Source of the DNA: Buchnera aphidicola (Muscaphis stroyani)
Lineage (GTDB): Bacteria > Pseudomonadota > Gammaproteobacteria > Enterobacterales > Enterobacteriaceae
Direction of reading: 5' to 3'
DNA length: 64,000 nucleotides
NCBI RefSeq assembly: GCF_005080865.1
Contig: NZ_CP034861.1
Coordinates: forward strand, 248,001-312,000
Shown here: positions 31,174 through 41,324 of the stretch, one piece after another
How positions within the stretch are numbered: position 1 is the first letter of the stretch
Layout: each line of letters starts with the position of its first letter
Program-made: the position numbers and the translations under genes
Notes under the pieces: model-generated
Seen by the model: only the letters and a program-made list of their open reading frames with translations
The model's database searches: none
What the model was told of the DNA's origin: nothing

Positions 31174-31803
31174 ATGATTAACAAGAATTACTCGATTACA
31201 TTGTCACTTGCAGGTCTTTGTCAATCTGTTTATTTGGTTCAAGAATTAGCTCAATTAGGAAAATGTAACGAATGTGCCTTTGAAGTATGCTTAAAAAGTA
31301 TTTTAGATATACAACCTATTTCAGTAATTAAAATTTATGGTAATTGTGAAAAAAACATTTGTTTAGGATTAGAAGTTTTAATTTCAATACTAACTTTTTC
31401 TAATTTTTCCAAATCAGGTTTAAAACTAATTAAATACATTTTAAGAATAATGATTCTTGAAGAAAAATTAAAAAAAAATAGTAAAGTTATAAATATTTTA
31501 AAAAAAAAAATATCTCAAATATCTCATCAATTGTATGTAGATAATATAAACATAGATATTTTAACAACAAAAATAGCAGAATTATATATTGAAATATTTA
31601 GTAATTTAGGGCCTCGAATAGAAATTAAAGGAGCTAAATGTTTTTTGGAAGATTTAAAAATACAGCAAAAAATCAGATGTTTATTGTTCTCTGGAATTCG
31701 CTCTTTATTTTTGTGGAAACAATTAGGTGGAAATAAGTTTAAACTCTTTTTCTTTCGTAACAAAATCATTAAACAAGCACAAAAAATATTGTCTAACTTT
31801 TAA
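31174..31803 (+). CDS. hflD: HflD homologue (YcfC)
   Basis: Membrane-associated protein known in E. coli as a lambda CII-binding factor; its cellular role is unclear. The gene is linked to mnmA and purB, as in E. coli. ATG 31174 lies 6 bases after GGGAG (31163-31167) and gives 209 residues; an ATG at 31168 touches the RBS. Family blocks SLAGLCQSVYLVQELA and LGPRIEIKG are seen. An A11 run at 31500-31510 is in frame. Confidence 0.94.
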   Translation: MINKNYSITLSLAGLCQSVYLVQELAQLGKCNECAFEVCLKSILDIQPISVIKIYGNCEKNICLGLEVLISILTFSNFSKSGLKLIKYILRIMILEEKLKKNSKVINILKKKISQISHQLYVDNINIDILTTKIAELYIEIFSNLGPRIEIKGAKCFLEDLKIQQKIRCLLFSGIRSLFLWKQLGGNKFKLFFFRNKIIKQAQKILSNF

Positions 31804-31834
31804 AAAATTTTGATATTAAATTAGGAATTTAAAG

Positions 31835-33205
31835 ATGAAATTAACTTCATTAACAGTAATTTCACCAATTGATGGTAGATATGGTCATGATACTGAATTG
31901 TTAAGAGATATTTTTAGTGAATTTAGTTTTTTAAAATATCGTCTTAAAGTAGAAATTGAATGGTTTAAAAAAATAGTTTTAATTTCTAAAGAACTAAAAA
32001 TTAATTCAATAAAATCTGAAAAATTATTGTTAATTGATAATATTTTAAACAAATTTAATGAAAAAGATGCAAAATTTATTAAACGTTTAGAAAAAAAGAC
32101 AAATCATGATGTAAAAGCCCTAGAATATTTTTTAAAAAATAAAATTTTTAAATTAAAAGAATTATCGTTTCTTTCAGAATTTGTGCATTTTGCATGTACT
32201 TCTGAAGATATAAATAATATAGCATACGCTCTAATGATTAAAGATGCTCGAAACAAAATAATTTTACCTTTATGGTCTAAAATAACAAAAATTCTTAAAA
32301 AAATGATTTTTCAATATAAAAGTATTCCAATTTTATGTATGACTCATGGACAACCAGCTACTCCCTCTACTGTAGGAAAAGAAATTGCAAATTTTTATTA
32401 TCGAATAAATCGTCAATATAAAAAAATTCAGAATATAGAAATACTAGGGAAAATAAATGGCGCTACTGGTAATTATAATGCACATTTATCAGCATATCCA
32501 GATATTGATTGGCATCACATCAGTAAAAAATTTGTTATTTCATTAGGAATAGGATGGAATCCTTATACCACTCAAATTGAACCACATGATTATATTGCTG
32601 AGTTTTTTAGTTGCATATCATTAGTCAATACAATACTAATTAATTTTAATCGAGACATTTGGGGATATATTTCTTTAGGTTATTTTAAACAAAAAATAGT
32701 AGATAGTGAAATAGGTTCTTCAGTCATGCCGCATAAAATAAATCCTATTAATTTTGAAAATTCTGAAGGTAATTTAGGATTATCAAATGCTTTAATGAAT
32801 CATATGATACAAAAATTACCGATTTCAAGATGGCAACGTGATTTAAGTGATTCAACTGTATTAAGAAATTTAGGAGTTGCAGTTGCATATGCAGTAATTG
32901 CGTATCATTCTGTTATATTAGGTCTTGGAAAATTAGAAGTAAACACCGTACAATTATTAAATAATCTAGAACAAAATTGGTCAATTTTATCTGAACCTAT
33001 TCAGACTGTCATGCGTCGATATGGTATTAAAAATTCTTATGAAAAATTAAAAAAATTAACTAGAGGCCAAAAAATAAATAAAGATATTATACATTTATTT
33101 ATTTCTAAACTAAAAATTCCCAATTGTGAAAAAGAACGATTGAAGAAAATGACTCCTTTTAATTATATTGGAGAATCAATTAGAATTGTTGATAATATAA
33201 AATAA
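31835..33205 (+). CDS. purB: Adenylosuccinate lyase
   Basis: Splits SAICAR to AICAR and adenylosuccinate to AMP. The 456 residues equal E. coli. The fumarase/aspartase superfamily signature GSSVMPHKINPINFEN is near residue 293; HFACTSEDINN near 112 and TMTHGQPATPS-like MTHGQPATPST near 169 contain catalytic residues. In Buchnera most de novo purine genes are lost, and purB may serve AMP synthesis and the histidine-pathway AICAR link. It follows hflD closely. Confidence 0.97.
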   Translation: MKLTSLTVISPIDGRYGHDTELLRDIFSEFSFLKYRLKVEIEWFKKIVLISKELKINSIKSEKLLLIDNILNKFNEKDAKFIKRLEKKTNHDVKALEYFLKNKIFKLKELSFLSEFVHFACTSEDINNIAYALMIKDARNKIILPLWSKITKILKKMIFQYKSIPILCMTHGQPATPSTVGKEIANFYYRINRQYKKIQNIEILGKINGATGNYNAHLSAYPDIDWHHISKKFVISLGIGWNPYTTQIEPHDYIAEFFSCISLVNTILINFNRDIWGYISLGYFKQKIVDSEIGSSVMPHKINPINFENSEGNLGLSNALMNHMIQKLPISRWQRDLSDSTVLRNLGVAVAYAVIAYHSVILGLGKLEVNTVQLLNNLEQNWSILSEPIQTVMRRYGIKNSYEKLKKLTRGQKINKDIIHLFISKLKIPNCEKERLKKMTPFNYIGESIRIVDNIK

Positions 33206-33312
33206 AAAATAATTTATTTTATTTTTTTATACAATCTTTCGATTGAAGAAAATGTATATACTTTAAATTTATTTAACACTTAATAATTATTTTGATTATT
33301 TAAGGAATTTTT

Positions 33313-33938
33313 GTGGTATTTGGAATCTTATTTTTTTCTATTATATTACTGACTGGACATAGCAGTTTTTTAAAAAAAACAGAAAATTTTAAAAAAATCT
33401 CATTTTTAAATACAGCAAGCATAGAAAATACTTTACATAAATGGAATAAATTAATCCAAATTGCTTCTTATAAATACAACGTTGATTTGAAATTAATTAA
33501 ATCTATTATCTATACAGAATCTTTTGGTATTCCATGTGCAAGAAGCAAATCTAATGCTATCGGATTAATGCAAATTAAACCTTCAACTGCAGGTGCCGAA
33601 GTGTATCGTTTAAAAAAAAGAAAGGGACAACCTTCTATTCAAGAATTATGTAATCCCAATAAAAACATTGATATCGGTGTTTTTTATATTAGTATATTAC
33701 AAAATAAATATCTTATTGGTATTAAAGATAAAGAAATTATGCGATATGCTACTATTTTAGCATATGTTAATGGAGCCAGTGCGTTGTTAAAAATATTTGA
33801 CAGAAATACAAAAATGGCGATACAGATGATTAACAACATGACAAAAAAAGTTTTTTTAAAATACGTAAAAAAAAACATCCAGCTTCACAAGCAGTGCATT
33901 ATTTGATAAAAGTACTAAAAGTTTACGATTTAATTTAG
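33313..33938 (+). CDS. mltE: Lytic transglycosylase MltE/EmtA, with a one-base frameshift near the 3' end
   Basis: Cleaves peptidoglycan endolytically. GTG 33313 follows AAGGAA. A hydrophobic N terminus (FGILFFSIILLTGHSS) resembles the lipoprotein signal of E. coli EmtA, but the lipobox Cys is His here. The catalytic Glu is in YTESFG near residue 73 and SNAIGLMQIKPSTAG follows. At an A9 run (33867-33875) the frame shifts: as read, the protein ends at 33906 (197 residues). With 10 A it continues KHPASQAVHYLIK to 33938 (208 residues), matching the E. coli C terminus. The core is intact either way. Confidence 0.88.
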
Positions 33939-34028
33939 AAAAAATATAATATAATATGAATTTTTTAATTCAAATTACAAATATTTTCAATCATTTTATA
34001 AAAAAACATGTATAATTGAGATGATAAA

Positions 34029-34807
34029 ATGACACTTTTAAAAGGTAAAAAAATTTTAATTTTTGGTGTTTCTAGCGAAAAATCTATTGCTTTTGGAATA
34101 GCAAAAGCTATGTATTTACAAAAAGCAGAATTAGGATTTGTTTGTCAAAATGAAAAAATAAAAAAAAAATTAAGTGCTTAGTTAAATTAGTTAACTCTAA
34201 AATAATTTTGTCGTGTGATGTTTTAAGTGACAAAAATATTAAAAAATTGTTTTTAAGATTGAAAAAAATATGGAAAAATTTTGATGGAATAGTTCATTCA
34301 ATTGCGTATTGTCCAAAAGAACAATTTCAAGGAGATTTTATTCATAACATTAACAGAAAAGCCTTTAACATTTCTCATGAAATTAGTTCATATAGTTTCA
34401 TAGCTTTGATTAAAGAGTGTCGTAATATGTTAAACGAAAATTCTTCTTTATTAACTTTATCTTATTTAGGAGCCAATAGAGTGATGACTAATTACAATGT
34501 TATGGGTTTAGCTAAATCATCTTTAGAATCAAGTGTTCGTTATATGGCTAGTGCATTGGGTGAAAAAAATATCAGAGTAAACGCTATTTCTTCCGGAATA
34601 ATTAAAACAGCTTCTTCTTATAAAATTAAAAATTTTCATAAAATAAAAAAAAAATATTACGAATCCGCATTAATTAAAAGTCACATTACTAGTGAGCACA
34701 TAGGAAATGTTTCTACTTTTTTGCTATCAGATTTGTCTATTGGTATAACTGGATCAGTTATTTATGTTGATAATGGTTTTAATGTAAGTAATGCACATAA
34801 CGTTTAA
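34029..34807 (+). CDS. fabI: Enoyl-ACP reductase FabI, interrupted by a one-base frameshift in a poly(A) run
   Basis: Reduces enoyl-ACP with NADH in fatty-acid synthesis; an SDR-fold tetramer. ATG 34029 encodes the NAD-binding start (KILIFGVSSEKSIAFGIA). The frame fails at an A10 run (34160-34169) and stops at 34190. With 11 A it reads on in the frame that ends at 34807, giving 259 residues (E. coli 262) with no gap against E. coli across the junction. The rest is well conserved: YSF and YNVMGLAKSSLE with the Tyr-Lys pair, RVNAISSG. Without repair only about 50 N-terminal residues would form. Confidence 0.88.
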
Positions 34808-35182
34808 TAAAATGATACAAAAAAATTTTTGAATATGATTCAAAAAAAATATTTTATATTATCTTATTTTAAAGATTTTATTTTTTAATTTTTTAATTTA
34901 GAATATATCGTGTTCCTAAAGATTATCAGAATAAATTAAAAAATGTTTTAATTAATACCAAATACGTTTGATGCAATTTTTTAAATTTTAAATTTATAAA
35001 ATATTAAAAATCTAAAATTATCATCACTTATTCAGTTGAAAAGAATGTAAAATATTTGTTTTTTAATTTCATTTTTTATTTATTTCAAATTTAAATAAAT
35101 TATATATTTATTCCGAATTTAAAATTTATACAATAATTAATTATTTGTGTATGAACTATAACATTCAGTAGGTTTTATTACT
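34808..35182. other. Noncoding gap fabI-rnb
   Basis: 375 bases of strongly A+T-rich DNA with no gene-sized open frame and no recognisable gene remnant. A weak -10-like TACAAT lies at 35129-35134, about 50 bases before rnb, without a good -35. Confidence 0.6.
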
Positions 35183-37120
35183 ATGTTTCAAAACAATCCA
35201 TTGCTTGAACAGTTAAAAAAAAAATTACATGCTAAAACACCAAGAATTGAAGGTGTTGTAAAAAGTACTGAAAGAGGATTTGGATTCTTAGAAATCGATT
35301 CGCAAAAAAGTTATTTTATTCCTCCTAAAAATATGAAAAAAGTCATGCATGGAGATAAAATTTTAGCTCTTTTAAAAATAGAAAAAGAAAGAGAAATTGT
35401 TGAACCAGAACAGTTAGTAGAACCTTTTTTAAACAGATTCGTAGGTAAAATTGATAAAAAAAATGGTAAATTATGGATTTTACCTGACTATTCATTTTTA
35501 AAAGATTTCATTGCATGTAAACCTCATAAAAATTGCTTAGATATTTTTCGTACAGGAGATTGGGCTGTAGCAAAATTAACAAAACATAGACTCAAAGGTG
35601 ACTCTGTTTTTTATGCAGAATTAATTGAGTCGATAGTAGCAGATAACAACCCTTTAGCCCCATGGTGGGTTACTTTATCTCGTCATAATTTAGAAAAAAA
35701 AGAACCTGTTATAGAAGACAATAATCTTATTTTAAGAGACGATTACAATCGAAAAGATTTAACTCATTTAGACTTTATCACGATAGATAACGCCAATACT
35801 AAAGATATAGATGATGCTCTTTATGTATTTGAAAATTCTGAAGGACATTTATATTTAACTATAGCTATTGCAGATCCCACTTCTTACATAGAAAATGGTA
35901 GCAATCTGGATGTAATTGCTTCTAAAAGAATTTTTACTAATTATTTACCTGGATTTAACATTCCTATGTTACCAAGAAATTTATCAGAAGATAAATGCTC
36001 TTTAAATCCTAATAAGAAGCGACCTGCATTAATTTGTGAAATTATTATCTTAAAAGATGGTAGCATATCAAAAGAAATTCATTTTTCTTTAGCCTGGATA
36101 AAATCTAAATCCAAATTATCTTATGAAAACGTATCAGATTGGATTGAAAAAATAGGAAATTGGCAACCCCCAACAAAATCTATTGAAACTCAAATATTAT
36201 TACTTCATCGTCTATGCTTATTGCGAATAAAATGGAGATCAATAAATGCTGTTATCTTTAAAGATAATATAGAATATAGATTTCATTTTTCTGATTCGGG
36301 TAAACTAATAGATGTTTTTGCTGAAAAAAGAAGAATTGCTCATAAGATAATTGAAGAATCAATGATTGCTGCTAATATATCTGCAGCTAATTTTTTATCA
36401 AAAAATGTTGGTTTTGGTATATATAATGTACATTCTGGTTTTGATTCTATCAATGCTAAAAACGTAGTTTCTTTTTTAAAAAATTTTAATTTAAAATTTA
36501 GCTCTAAAGAATTGATGACATTAAAAGGATTTTGTAACTTAAGACGTGTATTAAATATACTTTCAAATAATTATATTAATAGTCGAATTCGTCGATTTCA
36601 ATCTTTTGGAGATTTTAGTATTACACCCAAACCGCATTTCGCGCTTGGTTTTTCAGAATATGCAACTTGGACTTCTCCTATTCGAAAATACAGTGATATA
36701 ATTAATCATCGTTTGTTAAAATCTATTATAAACAATGAAAAAATTTTAAAACCTAAAGAAGAAATCAAATTAAAAATAGTCGATCAAAAACGTCGAAACA
36801 GAATGGCTGAAAGAGATATTTCGGATTGGCTTTATGTTTTATTTCTTCAACAAGAAAAATACCGAAATAAAATATTCAGTGCTGAAATCATTGATGTATC
36901 TAGAAGTGGTGTACGAGCTAGATTAATAGAAAATGGAGCAAATGTTTTTATTCCAGGTCCTTTTTTGCATCCCATACGAGAAGAGTTAATTCTTAATCAA
37001 GAAATGGGTCAAGTGTTAATTACTGGAACATTATTTTGTCAGGTATCTGATTTAGTTTCAGTGAAATTATTTGATATTCGATTAGAAACTAGAAGCATTA
37101 TTGCTAAAATTCAAAGTTGA
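35183..37120 (+). CDS. rnb: Exoribonuclease II
   Basis: Degrades single-stranded RNA 3' to 5' processively. The product is 645 residues (E. coli 644). Two N-terminal cold-shock RNA-binding domains occupy ~1-180. The RNB catalytic domain starts near 190 and has NTKDIDDALYV near 208-218 with the metal-binding aspartates. The C-terminal S1 domain lies at ~560-640. ATG start with TAGG upstream. In E. coli fabI lies nearby in the same order. Confidence 0.97.
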   Translation: MFQNNPLLEQLKKKLHAKTPRIEGVVKSTERGFGFLEIDSQKSYFIPPKNMKKVMHGDKILALLKIEKEREIVEPEQLVEPFLNRFVGKIDKKNGKLWILPDYSFLKDFIACKPHKNCLDIFRTGDWAVAKLTKHRLKGDSVFYAELIESIVADNNPLAPWWVTLSRHNLEKKEPVIEDNNLILRDDYNRKDLTHLDFITIDNANTKDIDDALYVFENSEGHLYLTIAIADPTSYIENGSNLDVIASKRIFTNYLPGFNIPMLPRNLSEDKCSLNPNKKRPALICEIIILKDGSISKEIHFSLAWIKSKSKLSYENVSDWIEKIGNWQPPTKSIETQILLLHRLCLLRIKWRSINAVIFKDNIEYRFHFSDSGKLIDVFAEKRRIAHKIIEESMIAANISAANFLSKNVGFGIYNVHSGFDSINAKNVVSFLKNFNLKFSSKELMTLKGFCNLRRVLNILSNNYINSRIRRFQSFGDFSITPKPHFALGFSEYATWTSPIRKYSDIINHRLLKSIINNEKILKPKEEIKLKIVDQKRRNRMAERDISDWLYVLFLQQEKYRNKIFSAEIIDVSRSGVRARLIENGANVFIPGPFLHPIREELILNQEMGQVLITGTLFCQVSDLVSVKLFDIRLETRSIIAKIQS

Positions 37121-37198
37121 AAGTAATAATTAAAATCTTAAAATAATATAATTTTTTAAAAAAAAAGTAAACATTTGAAGTAATTTAGGAGTAAAAAC

Positions 37199-37843
37199 GT
37201 GAATATCTCAATTTTTGATTTATCTATATATATTAAATTTTTTGTTGGTTTATGTGCTCTAGTGAATCCAATTGGAATGATACCTATATTTACCACTATG
37301 ACTAGTCAACAGTCTATTATAGAAAGGAATAAAACTAATTTAGTAGCTAATTTTTCAGCATCATTAATTCTTTTAATATCATTATTTTTTGGAAATAGTA
37401 TTTTAAATATTTTTGGGATATCAATCAACTCTTTTCGTATTGCTGGTGGTATACTTATAATCAGTATTGCATTTTCCATGATCAGTGGAAAATTTATAGA
37501 AAAAATGAATTCCAAACAAAGAAAAACAGAAAATAACATGATTCATGATAACATCAGCGTTGTTCCACTTGCTATGCCATTAATAGCAGGACCTGGAGCA
37601 ATAAGTTCTACTATTGTATGGAGTACATATTACTCTACTTGGTTGAACTTATTTAGTTGTAGTTTAGTAATTTTTTTATTTTCATTTGTTTGTTGGTTGT
37701 CTTTTCGAGCAGCTCCATGTGTAGTCACAATATTAGGGAAAACAGGAATTAACATTGTTACTCGAATCATGGGTTTATTATTAATGTCTCTTGGTGTAGA
37801 ATTTGTCAGCGCTGGTATAAAATCTGTTTTATTAAGTTTTTAG
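37199..37843 (+). CDS. ychE: MarC-family inner-membrane protein YchE
   Basis: Six-span integral membrane protein of the MarC family, function unknown. The product is 214 residues (E. coli YchE 215). Conserved stretches include ALVNPIGMIPIF near residue 20, SFRIAGGILI near 78, PLAMPLIAGPGAISSTIVW near 122 and GINIVTRIMGLLLM near 184. The start is GTG 37199, preceded by TAGGAG. It lies between rnb and lipB. Confidence 0.94.
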   Translation: MNISIFDLSIYIKFFVGLCALVNPIGMIPIFTTMTSQQSIIERNKTNLVANFSASLILLISLFFGNSILNIFGISINSFRIAGGILIISIAFSMISGKFIEKMNSKQRKTENNMIHDNISVVPLAMPLIAGPGAISSTIVWSTYYSTWLNLFSCSLVIFLFSFVCWLSFRAAPCVVTILGKTGINIVTRIMGLLLMSLGVEFVSAGIKSVLLSF

Positions 37844-37894
37844 AATTAATTTTTTAACAAATAATCTTATAGAATAAGTAATTGGATATTTTTT

Positions 37895-38533
37895 TTGAAA
37901 AACAACATTATTTTTTTTCGTCATTTAGGAGTAGAAGAATGGTCTACTACTTTTAAAAAAATGAATGATTTTACAAAATCTCGTAACTGTTACACATCTG
38001 ATGAAATTTGGTTTGTAGAGCATTATCCAATATTCACAACGGGTTCATTAGAATCTCAAAAAAATATATTTTCTAATAATGTTCCTGTAATACAAACGAA
38101 TAGAGGTGGAAAAATAACATACCATGGACCAGGGCAGCAAATATTATATTTTTTAATTGATCTTCATCGCAGAAAAATTAATATTCGTGAATTAATAAAT
38201 ATATTGCATGTCATAGTTATGAAAACTTTGAGCAATTTCTCAATTGTGTCTTATGTTAAAAAAAAAGAGCCAGGTGTATACGCACATGATAAAAAAATAT
38301 GCTCTTTAGGGTTAAGAATTAGTAAAGGATGCACTTTGCATGGTTTAGCTCTTAATGTAGATATGGATTTAACTCCATTTAATTTTATTAATCCCTGTGG
38401 AAATAAAAATATAAAAATGACACAGATAAAAGATTTTTATCTTAATGTTAAAATAATAGATGTATGTATTTTTTTAACTCAAAATATATCTAAATATTTA
38501 AAATCTCATATGATTCAGTCTTGTAAAAAATAA
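37895..38533 (+). CDS. lipB: Octanoyltransferase LipB (TTG start)
   Basis: Moves octanoyl from octanoyl-ACP to lipoyl domains. The product is 212 residues (E. coli 213). The substrate-site block [13 protein letters not shown] is near residue 70, the catalytic Lys in [10 protein letters not shown] near 133 and the acyl-accepting Cys in NPCGN near 167. No in-frame ATG precedes the conserved N-terminal RHLG, so TTG 37895 ([11 protein letters not shown]) is taken, with GGA 10 bases upstream. lipA follows after 10 bases. Its octanoyl-ACP substrate would depend on fatty-acid synthesis, hence on the frameshifted fabI. Confidence 0.95.
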   Translation: MKNNIIFFRHLGVEEWSTTFKKMNDFTKSRNCYTSDEIWFVEHYPIFTTGSLESQKNIFSNNVPVIQTNRGGKITYHGPGQQILYFLIDLHRRKINIRELINILHVIVMKTLSNFSIVSYVKKKEPGVYAHDKKICSLGLRISKGCTLHGLALNVDMDLTPFNFINPCGNKNIKMTQIKDFYLNVKIIDVCIFLTQNISKYLKSHMIQSCKK

Positions 38534-38543
38534 CATCTATATT

Positions 38544-39497
38544 ATGAAAAAAGAAGAAAACGTTTTAGAAAATACTAAAGGTAAAACAGAATCTAAAAAA
38601 ATTAAAGTTATTTCAGTTAATGATTCTGATACTATAACAAATTTGAGAAAGCCTAAATGGATAAAAATTAAAATACCTCTTAATTCATCTAAAATTAATA
38701 AAATAAAAAACGCACTACGTAAAAATAATTTGAACTCTGTTTGTGAAGAAGCTAATTGTCCAAATCTGTTTGAATGTTTTAATCAAGGCACTGCAACATT
38801 TATGATTCTTGGATCAAAATGTACTCGAAACTGTCCCTTTTGTGCAGTTTCACATGGAACTCCAAGTGCTATAAATGAAGATGAACCACAAAAATTAGCA
38901 CAAACAATATTTGACATGAAGATTAATTATGCAGTAATTACATCTGTAGTACGTGATGATTTATATGATGGAGGAGCTCAACATTTTGTTAATTGCATAA
39001 AAGCAATTAAAGATAAAAAAAATATAAAAATAGAAATCTTAGTACCTGATTTTAGAGGAAGAATAAAATTAGCTTTGAAAATTTTTAATAAAGCACTACC
39101 TGATATTTTTAATCATAATATAGAAAACATTCCAAGATTATACAAAATTATTCGACCAGGTGCTAATTATAAAAAATCTTTAAATTTATTAAAATCATTT
39201 AAATATATGTATTCACATATACCTACTAAATCAGGTTTAATGGTCGGTCTCGGAGAAAAAGATAAAGAAATAATAAAAGTAATGAAAGATCTTTATTCAA
39301 GTGGAGTAACACTGTTAACAGTAGGTCAATACCTTCAACCAAGTATTCATCATCTTCCAGTTCAACGTTATATGTCACCTTTAGAATTTGAAAGTATTAA
39401 AAAAGAAGCTTTGTCTATTGGATTTACCAGTGCTTTTTGCGGTCCTTTTGTTCGCTCATCATATCATGCTGGTAATCAATCTCATTTAATTCTTTAA
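38544..39497 (+). CDS. lipA: Lipoyl synthase (radical SAM)
   Basis: Inserts two sulfurs into protein-bound octanoyl groups. The product is 317 residues (E. coli 321). The auxiliary-cluster cysteines are in [13 protein letters not shown] near residues 69-80, the radical-[11 protein letters not shown] near 95-102, and the C-terminal RSSYHAG Ser ligand is present. It is paired with lipB in one transcription unit. Lipoate is needed for pyruvate and 2-oxoglutarate dehydrogenases. Confidence 0.97.
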   Translation: MKKEENVLENTKGKTESKKIKVISVNDSDTITNLRKPKWIKIKIPLNSSKINKIKNALRKNNLNSVCEEANCPNLFECFNQGTATFMILGSKCTRNCPFCAVSHGTPSAINEDEPQKLAQTIFDMKINYAVITSVVRDDLYDGGAQHFVNCIKAIKDKKNIKIEILVPDFRGRIKLALKIFNKALPDIFNHNIENIPRLYKIIRPGANYKKSLNLLKSFKYMYSHIPTKSGLMVGLGEKDKEIIKVMKDLYSSGVTLLTVGQYLQPSIHHLPVQRYMSPLEFESIKKEALSIGFTSAFCGPFVRSSYHAGNQSHLIL

Positions 39498-39634
39498 AAG
39501 GTATTAATTATTTTTTTAAAAATGATTTGTAATTTATGAGTATTTTATTTAATAAAAATTTCATATTAAAAATTTTAAAAATTTTACAATCATATTTTTT
39601 TATGAATAATTTTCAATATAACAGAGGTTTTATA

Positions 39635-40345
39635 GTGTTAAGTTCTAACATTTTAAGTATTCCAAAAATAATTATTGCTTTAGATTTTAGAGAGAAAAAA
39701 AATGCTATGAAATTAGTAAATCTTCTTGATCCATCTATTTTTTATTTAAAAATTGGAAAAGAAATGTTTACTTTATTAGGTTGTTCATTTATTAAAGAAT
39801 TGCAAAAGATTGGATTTCATATATTTTTAGATTTAAAATTTCATGACATACCTAATACTGTTTTTAATGCCACTAAAGCCGCAGCGGATTTGGGTATATG
39901 GATGTTAAGTATTCACGCATCCGGAGGTAAAGACATGCTTATTGCTGCTAAAAGAGCTCTAAAATCTTTTAAAACAGGCCCCTTATTAATTGCAGTTACT
40001 GCGTTAACAAGTTTAAAAGAAGAAAATTTAAAAGATATAGGAATACATATTACATTAACAGAATATATTTTAATTTTGTCTCAATTATCATATGATTGTG
40101 GTTTAGATGGTATTGTTTGTCCGGGAAATGAAGCAAAAAATATTAAATCTTTATTTGGAAATCAATATAAAATCATTACTCCAGGCATTAGAGTATCTCA
40201 AGATTTATTTTACGATCAAAACAATGTTATTACTGCTCAAGAAGCAAAAAAATATAAAATAGATTACATAGTGATTGGTCGATCAGTTACTATGTCAAAA
40301 AATCCTATTAAAAAATTAGATTTTATTTTACAGTCTATAAAATAA
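39635..40345 (+). CDS. pyrF: Orotidine 5'-phosphate decarboxylase (GTG start)
   Basis: Last step of UMP synthesis. The catalytic block DLKFHDIPNT and the phosphate-binding TPGIR and VIGRSVT are present. The frame is open back to ATG 39536 (269 residues), but the extra N terminus matches nothing. GTG 39635 lies 7 bases after AGAGG (39623-39627) and gives 236 residues (E. coli 245), starting MLSSNILSIPKIIIALD, so it is preferred. It works upstream of pyrH in pyrimidine synthesis. Confidence 0.94.
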   Translation: MLSSNILSIPKIIIALDFREKKNAMKLVNLLDPSIFYLKIGKEMFTLLGCSFIKELQKIGFHIFLDLKFHDIPNTVFNATKAAADLGIWMLSIHASGGKDMLIAAKRALKSFKTGPLLIAVTALTSLKEENLKDIGIHITLTEYILILSQLSYDCGLDGIVCPGNEAKNIKSLFGNQYKIITPGIRVSQDLFYDQNNVITAQEAKKYKIDYIVIGRSVTMSKNPIKKLDFILQSIK

Positions 40346-40468
40346 GATTAATATTCAATTAAAAAGATTTTATTACTTTTAATTTTATAACAAAAACTAT
40401 TAAAAAACTGCAATATTTTAGGAATATTTTATGTTTAATATAAATAATTAACATTTTCTGGAGAATTC

Positions 40469-41059
40469 ATGAAATTAATTAAAACAGAAAAAGCAGTGCT
40501 TCCTACTCCTTGGGGTGATTTTTTAATTCTTGGTTTTGAAGAAAAGAGAAATGGAAAAAATCATATTGCTCTTGTATATGGAAATATAGAAAAAAAATCT
40601 TCAATACTTTCTAGAGTTCATTCAGAATGCCTTACAGGAGATGCTTTATTTAGTTTAAGATGTGATTGTGGTATTCAATTAGAAATGGCATTAAGAAGAA
40701 TTTCTAAAGAGGGAAGTGGTGTTCTGATATATCATCGTCAAGAAGGCAGAAATATTGGATTGCTAAATAAAATAAGAGCATATGCTTTACAAGATAAGGG
40801 CTTGGATACTGTTGAAGCAAATCAAAAACTTGGTTTTTCTGCAGATGAAAGAGATTTTTCATTATGCGCCGAAATATTTAGTATTTTAAACATTCAAAAA
40901 ATTCGATTACTTACTAATAATCCATTTAAAGTTCAAATGCTTAGAAATAAAGGAATCAATGTTGTAGAAAGAATTCCTATTATTGCTAAGAAGCATTCAA
41001 AAAATGCTTCTTATCTTAAAACAAAAGAGAAAAAAATGGGACACTTATTATCCAAATAA
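40469..41059 (+). CDS. ribA: GTP cyclohydrolase II
   Basis: Converts GTP to the first riboflavin intermediate. The 196 residues equal E. coli. Zinc cysteines lie in [17 protein letters not shown] near residues 54-67; [14 protein letters not shown] near 92 and GFSADERDF near 125 are conserved. ATG start with TGGAG 7 bases upstream. Riboflavin is one of the vitamins Buchnera can supply to its host. A 265-base A+T-rich gap separates it from convergent cls. Confidence 0.97.
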   Translation: MKLIKTEKAVLPTPWGDFLILGFEEKRNGKNHIALVYGNIEKKSSILSRVHSECLTGDALFSLRCDCGIQLEMALRRISKEGSGVLIYHRQEGRNIGLLNKIRAYALQDKGLDTVEANQKLGFSADERDFSLCAEIFSILNIQKIRLLTNNPFKVQMLRNKGINVVERIPIIAKKHSKNASYLKTKEKKMGHLLSK

Positions 41060-41324
41060 TATTTTTATGTTTTAAAAATTAATAAAAATGATTTATAATT
41101 TTTGTTAGATAATACGAATAAAATGTGGTAAATAAAAAATTATTTAAATATTAAAAAAAATTATCACACAAATATATTTTTATTAAAAATAAAAAATTTG
41201 TAAGTACAAACATATTAATTACTTAAAACACATACTGTTATAAAGTATTAAATTTTTTGACATAAAAAATATTTATTTTTTTTGTAAATTTAAATATATT
41301 ATACAAAAAATATATACTTATTTT

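Noticed and set aside
41060-41324. Possible gene or RNA in the ribA-cls gap
   Set aside because: Only A+T-rich DNA without open frame, hairpin or remnant; likely convergent spacer.
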